DNA of 64,000 nucleotides. Source: Chitinophaga ginsengisegetis. Its GTDB lineage: Bacteria; Bacteroidota; Bacteroidia; Chitinophagales; Chitinophagaceae. Each line of letters opens with the position of its first letter. Position 1 is the stretch's first letter. The notes under the pieces are model-generated. The model was not told the origin of the DNA. It saw nothing but the letters and a program-made list of their open reading frames with translations, and did no database searches. This document shows positions 46,201 to 53,568 of this stretch, piece by piece. The position numbers and the translations under genes were made by a program. Location of the stretch: NCBI RefSeq assembly GCF_900168065.1, contig NZ_FUZZ01000001.1, forward strand, positions 1,612,001 to 1,676,000, given 5' to 3'.

Positions 46201-46357
46201 TGGCCGCCCCATTATTGGTACCTACTTCTTTTACAGATACACCGGGTAATACCCCTCCTTTATCATCTGTAACAGTACCTGAAATTTTTCGCTCCTGGGC
46301 CCATGCGTGCAGGCATAGGAATCCCATTAGCGCTAGTAGTAGCAACTTTTTGTGCAT
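43202..46357 (-). CDS. SusC/RagA TonB-linked outer membrane transporter (locus 2)
   Basis: A 1051-aa transporter with a signal peptide (1-20). The carboxypeptidase-regulatory-like domain at about 22-97 (GTVTDDKGGVLPGVSVKEVG) is followed by the SusC-type LKDVVVIGYQEVRRKTV TonB-linked region and a plug with DASAAAIYGSRGANGVVIVK; the barrel fills the rest. Unlike the locus-1 transporter it has no STN domain, and no FecI/FecR genes are near, so control must differ. Three copies of TTTGTTCACT lie 60-190 nt upstream. Confidence 0.95.
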   Translation of the reverse strand: MHKKLLLLALMGFLCLHAWAQERKISGTVTDDKGGVLPGVSVKEVGTNNGAATSPEGQFTLTLKGNSNKLSISFIGFETQTVVLSGKASYSISLKPDAKSLKDVVVIGYQEVRRKTVTAAVSSVKGKDIENLPSPSFDQLLQGRAAGLNVQNFTGEPGVRGSFVVRGNTSISRDASAARTLSSPLFVIDDIPVSLDDAAAFDNTGTNYIAGLNPNDIESIDILKDASAAAIYGSRGANGVVIVKTKRGKQGKPQVNFSTYAGMIQKPKFETVYGGAEERWFKMDYLQKYLTDQQKVNGIPMMLTDSLNPAFSGAVDWQDLFYQNGIIQNYDLSVSGASENTNYRVSGNYYNEDGTIRGTGFKRYTVSAAMGVKMSSRLNVSSLFRLSRGDRSRGRGVFPGENTIPLIGGQYLSSLFNISDIDRKNFTGDLESGRDKNINDDITASLTVNYDITKKLRFASIGSIQSSINTRDIFRPGELNTAGLSYAQSGKSRFENANLDNTLSYTSDIINKDHHLNVLLGNTINNIRNEFTGIGSGALSNDNVKVVQGYNLSYMMYRDIYGNLVSGSDYQSSGMLSFFSRVNYNYKEKYLLSFAYRADASSRFGRNSRWGYFPSVSGGWNISDEPFMAPFKKWVEYFKIRGSYGVTGSLPKQYYLQYNTYSINQGTYGGSTGGTYNGVNAVTPNFSDGVAQDGLTWEQAIQSNIGVDASFFGGRLNVTADAFNRGTSKLLFNLLLPSTSGYDKVNTNAVDVRNTGVEFTVQGRITPPTTKFQWSSTLILSFIKNQIVKLPNDNRDLMVPDNNTGMTYVLTKGRAINEFYLIKNKGVYASEKDIPFNPYTGEKLTYWGGNHTVQAGDFIWEDQNGDYDVWDWNDKVRSGNPNPACTGGFTNVFSYGPWSMQVYLTFTLKRDIYNKYMSDRLTGLTNSYATIAAIDPSTIDSWHKEGDNSKYSEVIPYSQKYYYQFLPFSSAFVENGSYLRIKYLNLAYQFSPKFLERAKLSKLQIYGVVDNVKMFQKSSVPDAEAVDEKGTYTGGGYPIPRKFTLGVNVGF

Positions 46358-46419
46358 AGATTCTGGTTTATTGAATTATTCTGGAATTATCAGACTGGTT
46401 GACTGAATGTTTACGGAAA

Positions 46420-46546
46420 TTTGTTCACTGGTGAAATAATCGTTGTTACTGTTATTGGAACGGGTGAATTACAATTGTTGCTGGTATACTATAATTTGGC
46501 TGAATAAATCTGGTTACTTAAATGTTTGTTCACTTGTTTGTTCACT
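46420..46546. repeat. Three direct repeats TTTGTTCACT upstream of SusC locus 2
   Basis: Exact copies at 46420-46429, 46525-46534 and 46537-46546. The first continues as TTCACTGGTGAA, making an inverted repeat. Weaker relatives (TTGTTCATT, TTGCTCACT) follow at about 46558-46577. These are candidate regulator sites for the SusCD operon that starts at 46357. Confidence 0.6.
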
Positions 46547-46851
46547 GAAATGCTACATTGTTCATTAATTGCTCACTCGTACTTTCATTGTTCTGGAAGG
46601 AAATTTAGAAATGTTAAAGTTTTCCTAATAGGCCGGAAAGAATTAGTGACACTATTATGACGGATATTTTCATACGGTGAGAAATAGCTATATATCCCTA
46701 TAAAGTATTGATAATTATATTTAAAGAAGATAGGTGCATTTATTCCTTCATCTTTATAAGATAAAATACTATTATCAAATAAGAATATAATACCACAATA
46801 AAAAAGAAGGTCCGACAATTTCATGATAAACTCAACGGGCCGTTTTTCCGG

Positions 46852-46872
46852 GTGTACAAGGGACCGGTACAC
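46852..46872. repeat. Inverted repeat GTGTAC-N9-GTACAC
   Basis: Arms at 46852-46857 and 46867-46872 in the tamB upstream region. It has an operator-like spacing, but the binding protein is unknown. Confidence 0.35.
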
Positions 46873-46978
46873 ACTCACTGGCACCTATATACGAAATCAC
46901 TGGTCAGCATACTTTGCCGGTTAAACCGGAAATCCATCTTATTTATCTGCTAAATGGCATTGACTGCCAACTATTAAT

Positions 46979-46986
46979 TATTTTTG
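46979..46986 (+). promoter_or_regulatory. -7 box of tamB
   Basis: TATTTTTG is an exact match, with TTG at 46960-46962 16 nt upstream. It overlaps the first possible TTG start codon of tamB, so the real start is probably downstream. Confidence 0.5.
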
Positions 46987-49900
46987 CCGGATAAACTTTG
47001 CCGCCTGAAAAAAGTACGGAAAATATTATCTGTCGTGTTACTGTGTTTGTTAGGCCTTGTCATTCTGATCGGAATACTGGTAAACATCCCCGTGGTGCAG
47101 AACTTCCTTGTGCATGAAGTGACCAGCCGCTTGTCGCAGCAGCTTAAAACCCGCGTGGAAATAGACCACGTGAGCTTCCGGCTGTTCAACAGTATGCAGC
47201 TGGAAGGCGCGCTTATTGAAGACCAGCACAAAGACACGCTGCTGTACGCAGGCAAGCTACAGGTGCGCATCACCGACTGGTTCTTTTTCCAGGACAAGCC
47301 CATTATCAAATTCATCGGGCTGGAAAATGCGCAGGTAAACCTGCTGCGTACCCGCAAAGATTCCGTGTGGAACTACCATTTTCTCGAAGAAGCATTTAGC
47401 TCTTCCAAACCGGATACCAGCACCCAGCCTTCCGGCGGTATTTCCCTGGACCTGAAAAAGATTGATCTTAAAAACATCCGGCTCAACCAGGTGGATGCCT
47501 GGGTGGGTGAAGATATGCGGGCATCCGCCAAACGTATTTATCTCGATGCCAAAAACCTGGATCTCCAGAAACATAACATCGATATACAGGAGCTCACCCT
47601 CACCAATCCCAATTTCATTATCAGCAGCTACGCTGCCTCTCCCCTGCGCCGCCGCCGTAAACCCAGTCCGGACCACCCCGTACCAGATACCGGGCAACTG
47701 CAGCAGCTGCGTTGGAACAATGATAACTGGAAGCTGGTGGTGAAAGAACTCAATATTAAAAACGGCATCTTCGGTGTGGATAACCCCGACGACAGCACGA
47801 AAATAGAACCCGGCTATTTTGCGCCGAATCATATCCGCTTCAATGAAATCAATCTCTCCCTCACCAATACCAGCCTGGTAAAAGACAGTGTGATCGGGGA
47901 TCTGACCCTGCGCACCAAAGAGCGGAGCGGCTTTGAAGTGAAAAAATTAACCAGCCGGTTTAAAATGTCGCCCGTGGAGATGGAGTTTTCACAGCTCGAT
48001 CTTGAAACCAACCGCAGTCATATCGGCGACTACTACACCATGCAATACAGCGACATCAGCGATATGAGCGATTATATCAATGATGTGTTCATGCAGGCCC
48101 GGTTCAAAAACTGTAAACTATCCTCAGACGATATCGCCTTTTTTGCACCGCCCCTTTCCACCTGGAAAAAAGAAATTACGCTGAGCGGTAAAGCCAGGGG
48201 CCCTGTCAGCAACCTGAAAGCCTCTGAAATAGATCTTACTGCCGGTACCACCACCCGTCTTAAAGGGAGCCTGGAAATGCGCGGACTACCGGATATCTAT
48301 GAAACATTTATCGATTTTCATACAGAAGAACTGGTTACTACGGGCAATGACGTGATGCAGATCATGCCCATTGTAAAAGATATTGTGAGCACAGTGCGTA
48401 TCGACCGCCTTTCTTCCATCCGCTTCCAGGGAAGCTATACCGGGTTCATCAACGACTTTGTGGCCTATGGCCAGTTCCAGACCAATCTTGGTAAGCTGAA
48501 CTCCGATCTTAACTTTAAAACCAGCCGCGATATCCCCGTTTACTCCGGGAGTTTAAAAGCCACCAACTTTGATATTGGCAGCCTTTTTAATAATGCCAAC
48601 CTGTCTACCATCTCCCTAGATGCCAAAGTAGATGGCGCCGGCTTTAACTTTAAAACGCTGAAAGCTACCGTAGATGCCGATGTGCAGGAAATATCCCTGT
48701 TTGGATACGATTACCGCAACATCAAAACAAAGGGGGAAATGAGCCGCAAATTCTTTAATGGCTCGCTCACCGCCAATGATCCCAACCTGGATATGGACTT
48801 TGCCGGGACCATTGATTTTAATGCCGCCCTGCCGGAATTTAAGTTTAATTCAGAAATCCGTAAGGGAGATCTGAAAGCCCTGCATATCACCGAAGATTCC
48901 GTAACGCTGCAGGCCAAACTGGAGCTGAACTTTGTGGGCAGCAACATCGATAACTTCGACGGTACCGCGCGGATGTACGATGTATCTGCATTTAAGGACA
49001 ACCGCCGCCTGGAATTTGATTCCCTGTATATATCGTCGCACATGGTGGACAACCAGAAGCTGCTCGAATTTGCCGGCAGTGAAATCGACGGCTTTGTAAA
49101 AGGACAATACAGTTTCCTCCAGCTGCCGGATGCTTTTCACCTGCTGCTGTATAAATATTACCCCAGCTATTTCAGTGCGCCGCAAAATGCCGTCATCAAT
49201 CAAAACTTCACTTATGCTATTAATCTCGGTGAAGTGGATAAACTGCTGAGTGGCTTTACCAAACAGTTTTCCGGGTTTGACCATGCTACCGTAACCGGCG
49301 CCCTCAATACCATGAATGGCGGCAACCTGGCGTTGAACATCCAGGTACCGGAAGCCGGCTACCTGGGATATCATGTACAGGAATTACAGGTTAAGGGAGA
49401 TGGCAACTTTAATAAGGTGAACATCAGTGCAAGCATTGGCAAAGTATTATCCGGTAAAAATGTGATCCTCGAAAATCCGGTGATACTGGCCAGTTCAGGG
49501 CACGACACCTCTTTTGTAAAAGTGGACCTGGCGGCGGAAGACACTTCTTCCCTGGATGGCTTCTATGCGCGGATCATCACGGTAGCGGATGGGCTGAAGA
49601 TTAATTTCCTCAACAGTGCCTTCACCGTAAATGAACGGCAATGGAATGTTACCCCCGGCAACGAAATATACTGGAGCAAACATTTTCTCACGGTAAAAAA
49701 TCTCCGGGTTACCCGCAATGACCAGAGCATTACCGTAGAAACCAATGAATATAATCCCGATGAATCAAAATTCATCGTTACACTTAAAAACCTGAACCTG
49801 GCAGATGTAATTCCTTCCCAGCTGATTTCCACACGGGTGGAGGGTATTACGGATGGCACCATTAATATTGCAGATCCTACCGCAAACCTCGACATCAATA

Positions 49901-51825
49901 CCGCGCTGAGAACACGGGAGCTGCGTATCGATAACGACTCCATCGGCATTTTAAATATAGATGGCACCTATCATCATCTTACCGGCGACGCCACCTTTAA
50001 TATACAATCTGATAACGAAGGAAAGGCTTTCCTGGCGCAGGGCAAAGTGGGATTAACCGCGGCCAACAACGGGATTGATGCCAGCGTGAAGCTCAATGGC
50101 ACCTCTGTGAGCCTGTTGAATAAATACCTCGCGGGCTATGTATCCAATCTCACCGGCGCAGTAACCGGCACCTTAAATGTAAGTGGCACCACGCGGGTGC
50201 CTTCCGTTAAAGGCGCGCTCACCCTCGATACTGTAGGGGTTACGGTGGATTACCTGGGCACCCACTACCGCATTCCGAAACTGAATGTGAACATAGATGA
50301 CAACCTGATTGAATTCGGCAACTTTACGCTGGTAGATAAATACAATACCAAAGGCACTGCCAGCGGGTATATCAGTCATGACCACTTCGACAAGCTCAAC
50401 TTCGACTTTGATGTTACCGGCCGCGGATTCCTGTTCCTGAATACCAGCGCTACCGATAACGACCTGTTTTACGGGGATGTGCTGGCCGATGGTAAAGTAT
50501 ACTTCTCCGGTCCGCTGAACGATATGCAGATGCACATCCTGGCCCGTCCGATTAAAGGCACCCACTTCTATCTCCCTATGTCCGACAGCAAGGATATCGG
50601 GAAGTACGATTACATCACATTCAAAAGCTACGGTACCGAGATTGTTGAAAAGAAGAAGAAAAAAGACAATACCAAACTCACCGTGAAGCTGGATATCGCC
50701 GCCAATCCTGATGCACAGATCGATGTGATCCTGGACGCCACCACCGGCGATATTATTTCCGCCAACGGTACCGGTAACCTGCAGATCACCGTGAATACAG
50801 AAGGCGATTTCACCATGTTTGGCAACTACGAGATTAATAACGGTTCCTATAACTTCAATTTCCAACGGCTCACCAGCTGGAAGTTCGACATAGAAAAGAA
50901 CAGTACCATTACCTGGAACGGTGATCCGTCGGAAGCGCGGGTAAACATTATGGCGAAGTACTCCCTGCCAAAGGTAAGCCTGTATAACCTGGTAGGCCAG
51001 GGTACCAATGTGAGCACCGATAAACTGGCTACGCGCACCGAAAAAGTGGATGTGCTGATCAACCTGCGTGGCGCCCTGCTGAAACCGGATATTACTTACT
51101 CCATTGAGTTGCCTGAAGTGGGCAGCCTGGCTTATGAAAGTGGTGTAGCCGCCCATCTGAAAGAGATCAACAACGACCAGAACAAGGCATTGTTCCAGGT
51201 GTGGGGGTTGCTGTTTTCCAACCAGTTCCTGCCGGATGATGCCACTACTACCGCCGCTGCCAATGTGGGCATTACCGGTAAAAACAGTGTGGGACAAGCC
51301 TTATCCGCCCAGGCGCAGGCCATTCTCAATAACATCACCGGGGTGTTGCTGAAAGGAAGTGGAATCGGGGTGAATGTGAACTACCGCGCGTATAATGTGG
51401 GCGGACCGCAGGATAACTCCTCGGTAGACCGTAACCAGGTGAGCGCCGGTATTACCAGCAATTTGTTTAATAACCGTTTCCGTTTATATGCCGGTGGTGA
51501 TTACGACTGGGGTAAAACGGCTACTTCCGCCAATACCAACCGTTTTGCGGGCGACTTCCGCATTGAATACCTGCTTACGCCGGATGGCCGTTTCCGTATC
51601 AATGCCTTCAGTAAAACGGATTATGATGTGTATAACCTCAACAACCGTACAAAATCCGGCGTGGGCATTTCCTATATCAGGGAATACAACCGTTTCAGCG
51701 AGCTGTTTAACGACAGGCGGCGCAGACGTACACCATTACTGGATTCCCTCCGCCGTGCAGCGATGCTGAAACAGGAGCAGGATGATTCTTCCCGCATTAA
51801 AGCAGATACTACCAATATTGAATAA
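46984..51825 (+). CDS. tamB: Translocation/assembly module TamB-like protein (DUF490)
   Basis: An approximately 1600-aa envelope-spanning protein. One membrane anchor follows a basic N-terminus (LKKVRKILSVVLLCLLGLVI), then a very long run of short beta-strands with AsmA/TamB-like repeats (VTSRLSQQLKTRVEIDHVSF, IDLKNIRLNQVDAWV). The conserved TamB C-terminal domain includes ADGKVYFSGPLNDMQM and FGNYEINNGSYNFNF. Such proteins form a hydrophobic groove that carries phospholipid or assists barrel assembly. The start is uncertain: the TTG at 46984 lies inside the promoter -7 box, there is no nearby ATG, and a CTG at 47005 would fit the promoter and the anchor. It converges with ribBA. Confidence 0.88.
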   Translation: MPDKLCRLKKVRKILSVVLLCLLGLVILIGILVNIPVVQNFLVHEVTSRLSQQLKTRVEIDHVSFRLFNSMQLEGALIEDQHKDTLLYAGKLQVRITDWFFFQDKPIIKFIGLENAQVNLLRTRKDSVWNYHFLEEAFSSSKPDTSTQPSGGISLDLKKIDLKNIRLNQVDAWVGEDMRASAKRIYLDAKNLDLQKHNIDIQELTLTNPNFIISSYAASPLRRRRKPSPDHPVPDTGQLQQLRWNNDNWKLVVKELNIKNGIFGVDNPDDSTKIEPGYFAPNHIRFNEINLSLTNTSLVKDSVIGDLTLRTKERSGFEVKKLTSRFKMSPVEMEFSQLDLETNRSHIGDYYTMQYSDISDMSDYINDVFMQARFKNCKLSSDDIAFFAPPLSTWKKEITLSGKARGPVSNLKASEIDLTAGTTTRLKGSLEMRGLPDIYETFIDFHTEELVTTGNDVMQIMPIVKDIVSTVRIDRLSSIRFQGSYTGFINDFVAYGQFQTNLGKLNSDLNFKTSRDIPVYSGSLKATNFDIGSLFNNANLSTISLDAKVDGAGFNFKTLKATVDADVQEISLFGYDYRNIKTKGEMSRKFFNGSLTANDPNLDMDFAGTIDFNAALPEFKFNSEIRKGDLKALHITEDSVTLQAKLELNFVGSNIDNFDGTARMYDVSAFKDNRRLEFDSLYISSHMVDNQKLLEFAGSEIDGFVKGQYSFLQLPDAFHLLLYKYYPSYFSAPQNAVINQNFTYAINLGEVDKLLSGFTKQFSGFDHATVTGALNTMNGGNLALNIQVPEAGYLGYHVQELQVKGDGNFNKVNISASIGKVLSGKNVILENPVILASSGHDTSFVKVDLAAEDTSSLDGFYARIITVADGLKINFLNSAFTVNERQWNVTPGNEIYWSKHFLTVKNLRVTRNDQSITVETNEYNPDESKFIVTLKNLNLADVIPSQLISTRVEGITDGTINIADPTANLDINTALRTRELRIDNDSIGILNIDGTYHHLTGDATFNIQSDNEGKAFLAQGKVGLTAANNGIDASVKLNGTSVSLLNKYLAGYVSNLTGAVTGTLNVSGTTRVPSVKGALTLDTVGVTVDYLGTHYRIPKLNVNIDDNLIEFGNFTLVDKYNTKGTASGYISHDHFDKLNFDFDVTGRGFLFLNTSATDNDLFYGDVLADGKVYFSGPLNDMQMHILARPIKGTHFYLPMSDSKDIGKYDYITFKSYGTEIVEKKKKKDNTKLTVKLDIAANPDAQIDVILDATTGDIISANGTGNLQITVNTEGDFTMFGNYEINNGSYNFNFQRLTSWKFDIEKNSTITWNGDPSEARVNIMAKYSLPKVSLYNLVGQGTNVSTDKLATRTEKVDVLINLRGALLKPDITYSIELPEVGSLAYESGVAAHLKEINNDQNKALFQVWGLLFSNQFLPDDATTTAAANVGITGKNSVGQALSAQAQAILNNITGVLLKGSGIGVNVNYRAYNVGGPQDNSSVDRNQVSAGITSNLFNNRFRLYAGGDYDWGKTATSANTNRFAGDFRIEYLLTPDGRFRINAFSKTDYDVYNLNNRTKSGVGISYIREYNRFSELFNDRRRRRTPLLDSLRRAAMLKQEQDDSSRIKADTTNIE

Positions 51826-51834
51826 AACAACAAA

Positions 51835-51869
51835 GGGAGCAACAACTGCTGTTAAACAGTGTTACTCCC
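51835..51869. terminator. Imperfect hairpin after tamB
   Basis: GGGAG and AACAACTG pair with CAGTGTT and CTCCC, with one mismatch and one bulge. There is no T-run, so terminator function is uncertain. It lies between the convergent tamB and ribBA genes. Confidence 0.4.
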
Positions 51870-51937
51870 CGGTGTGGTTTACTTTGCAGGAATGGGTTCA
51901 TTCCTTACTATACGCGTTCCCAATGATGACTGTCGGT

Positions 51938-53140
51938 TTATCCTTTCAGGATATCATGTCCCAATTTGTCGCGTTTGGTTTTAAGATAATTCTCGTTGTG
52001 CGGGTTTGGATGAATTTCTATGGGCACATTTTCAACAACTTCCAGGCCATAACCACTTAAACCGGCGCGTTTGCGGGGGTTGTTGGTGATGAGGCGGAGT
52101 TTGCAGATACCGAGGTGGCGGAGGATCTGTGCGCCTACGCCATAGTCGCGTTCATCCATTTTAAAGCCCAGTTCCAGGTTGGCTTCTACGGTGTCCATGC
52201 CTTCTTCCTGCAGCTTATAGGCTTTCAGTTTGTTCATAAGACCGATACCTCTTCCTTCCTGGTTCATATATAATATAAGGCCTTTCCCTTCTTTTTCCAC
52301 CATTTGCATGGCGGCATGCAGTTGTTCGCCACAGTCGCAACGCAGTGAGTGGAGGATATCCCCTGTTACGCAGGATGAGTGGACCCTTACCAGTACCGGT
52401 TCATCTTTTTTCCAGTCGCCTTTTTTCAATGCCATGTGAATTTCACCGGAGTTGATTTGTTTGAAGGCGATGAGTTCAAAGTTGCCGTATTTGGTGGGCA
52501 TCTGTACTTTCACGCCTTCTTCTATCAGTGTTTCGGTGCTGAGGAGGTAGGCGATCAGGTCTTTTATGGAAATGAGTTTCAGGTTGAACTTGGTGGCTAT
52601 TTCGCGGAGTTCCGGCAGGCGGGCCATAGATCCGTCTTCATTCATAATTTCCACCAATACGCCGGCAGGCTCAAACCCTGCGAGGCGGGCCAGGTCGATG
52701 GTAGCTTCCGTGTGGCCGGAACGGCGTAAAACGCCGCCGCTTTTGGCTTTCAGCGGAAAGATATGGCCTGGTTTACCCAAATGTTCCGGTTTGGTGGTGG
52801 GATCAATCAGCGCCTGTACTGTTTTAGCCCTGTCGTGTGCGGAGATGCCGGTAGTGCAACCGTGTCCGAGCAAGTCTACCGAAACGGTGAAAGGGGTTTG
52901 GTGCAGGGCGGTATTATCGCGGACCATGAGGTCCAGTCCCAGTTCTTCGCAGCGCTCTTCTACCAGCGGTGCGCAGATGAGCCCACGGCCGTGGGTACTC
53001 ATAAAGTTGATGATTTCAGGTGTTACGTTGCGTGCTGCCGTGATAAAATCACCTTCATTTTCACGGTCCTCGTCATCTACCACGATCACCAGTTTACCGT
53101 TTTTTATATCTTCTATTGCTGCTTCTATTGTATCTAACAT
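51938..53140 (-). CDS. ribBA: Bifunctional 3,4-dihydroxy-2-butanone-4-phosphate synthase / GTP cyclohydrolase II
   Basis: A 400-aa enzyme for the two entry steps of riboflavin synthesis. The N-terminal RibB domain has [11 protein letters not shown] at about 22-32 and [13 protein letters not shown]. The C-terminal RibA domain has the zinc-cysteine motif [21 protein letters not shown] (cysteines at its 4th, 15th and 17th positions), then NQEGRGIGL and the [18 protein letters not shown] region. The length is standard and both domains look intact. The start is the ATG at 53140; an exact minus-strand -7 box (TAACTTTG, 53177-53184) lies 36 nt upstream. No FMN riboswitch is visible. Confidence 0.96.
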   Translation of the reverse strand: MLDTIEAAIEDIKNGKLVIVVDDEDRENEGDFITAARNVTPEIINFMSTHGRGLICAPLVEERCEELGLDLMVRDNTALHQTPFTVSVDLLGHGCTTGISAHDRAKTVQALIDPTTKPEHLGKPGHIFPLKAKSGGVLRRSGHTEATIDLARLAGFEPAGVLVEIMNEDGSMARLPELREIATKFNLKLISIKDLIAYLLSTETLIEEGVKVQMPTKYGNFELIAFKQINSGEIHMALKKGDWKKDEPVLVRVHSSCVTGDILHSLRCDCGEQLHAAMQMVEKEGKGLILYMNQEGRGIGLMNKLKAYKLQEEGMDTVEANLELGFKMDERDYGVGAQILRHLGICKLRLITNNPRKRAGLSGYGLEVVENVPIEIHPNPHNENYLKTKRDKLGHDILKG

Positions 53141-53568
53141 ATATTATTCCCTCCGGGTCAGTAATGTTGAATTGCGCAAAGTTACAACATATACATGTGA
53201 AAAGTTGCCGGTGGAAGTAAGTGCTGTTCTATATGAAAACCATTGGGAAGATGTTAATTATACAGCGTAATTTTAACATATAACAATGATTGCCAATTTA
53301 ATAGAGGATTTATACACCTGAAACCCGATAAGGTTCACTGTGGTAGCAGATTTTTCTCATTATTAATATCTCATATTTGAGAAATCGTAATTTTCGGGGA
53401 AATTCTTGAAAAAACTATTTATTAAGAAGGATATGGCTAGATGCCATTCAAATTTTGATATGCCACTTGAGATATCCACAGTGTACTTAACAATTTGTTA
53501 ATTCCGCGTTAAAATTTTCACGGGAAAATTGTTCAACTTTGCGTTTGAAACAACAACTTCTTTGCTTT
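53141..53568. other. Divergent intergenic region ribBA / Oar-like receptor with several palindromes
   Basis: About 430 A/T-rich bases. It holds the ribBA -7 box (53177-53184) and four symmetric elements: CACTGTGG (53336-53343) mirrored by CCACAGTG (53476-53483); TCTCA-N4-TGAGA (53369-53382); TTAACAA-T-TTGTTAA (53487-53501); and AATTTTC-N4-GAAAATT (53513-53530). A near-consensus -7 box CAACTTTG (53534-53541) leads to the receptor. No gene was seen. Confidence 0.55.
53177..53184 (-). promoter_or_regulatory. -7 box of ribBA
   Basis: Minus strand TAACTTTG, an exact -7 match 36 nt upstream of the ATG at 53140. Confidence 0.5.

Larger units (their letters stand above)
46358..46978. other. AT-rich intergenic region upstream of SusC locus 2 and tamB
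   Basis: About 620 bases. 46420-46546 holds three exact copies of TTTGTTCACT. The stretch 46600-46850 is strongly A/T-rich with no convincing gene. An inverted repeat GTGTAC-N9-GTACAC is at 46852-46872, and the 13-mer CCGGTTAAACCGG is at 46917-46929, the latter about 50 nt upstream of the tamB -7 box. No RNA gene was recognised. Confidence 0.55.

Noticed and set aside
46585-46884. 99-aa minus-strand ORF in the SusC2/tamB gap
   Set aside because: It lies in strongly A/T-rich sequence, shows no recognisable motif, starts without a promoter and has odd composition (many Tyr, Phe, Ile). Not counted as a gene.
53141-53538. FMN riboswitch upstream of ribBA
   Set aside because: I looked for the conserved RFN blocks on the minus strand and did not find them. 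Only a -7 box is visible.
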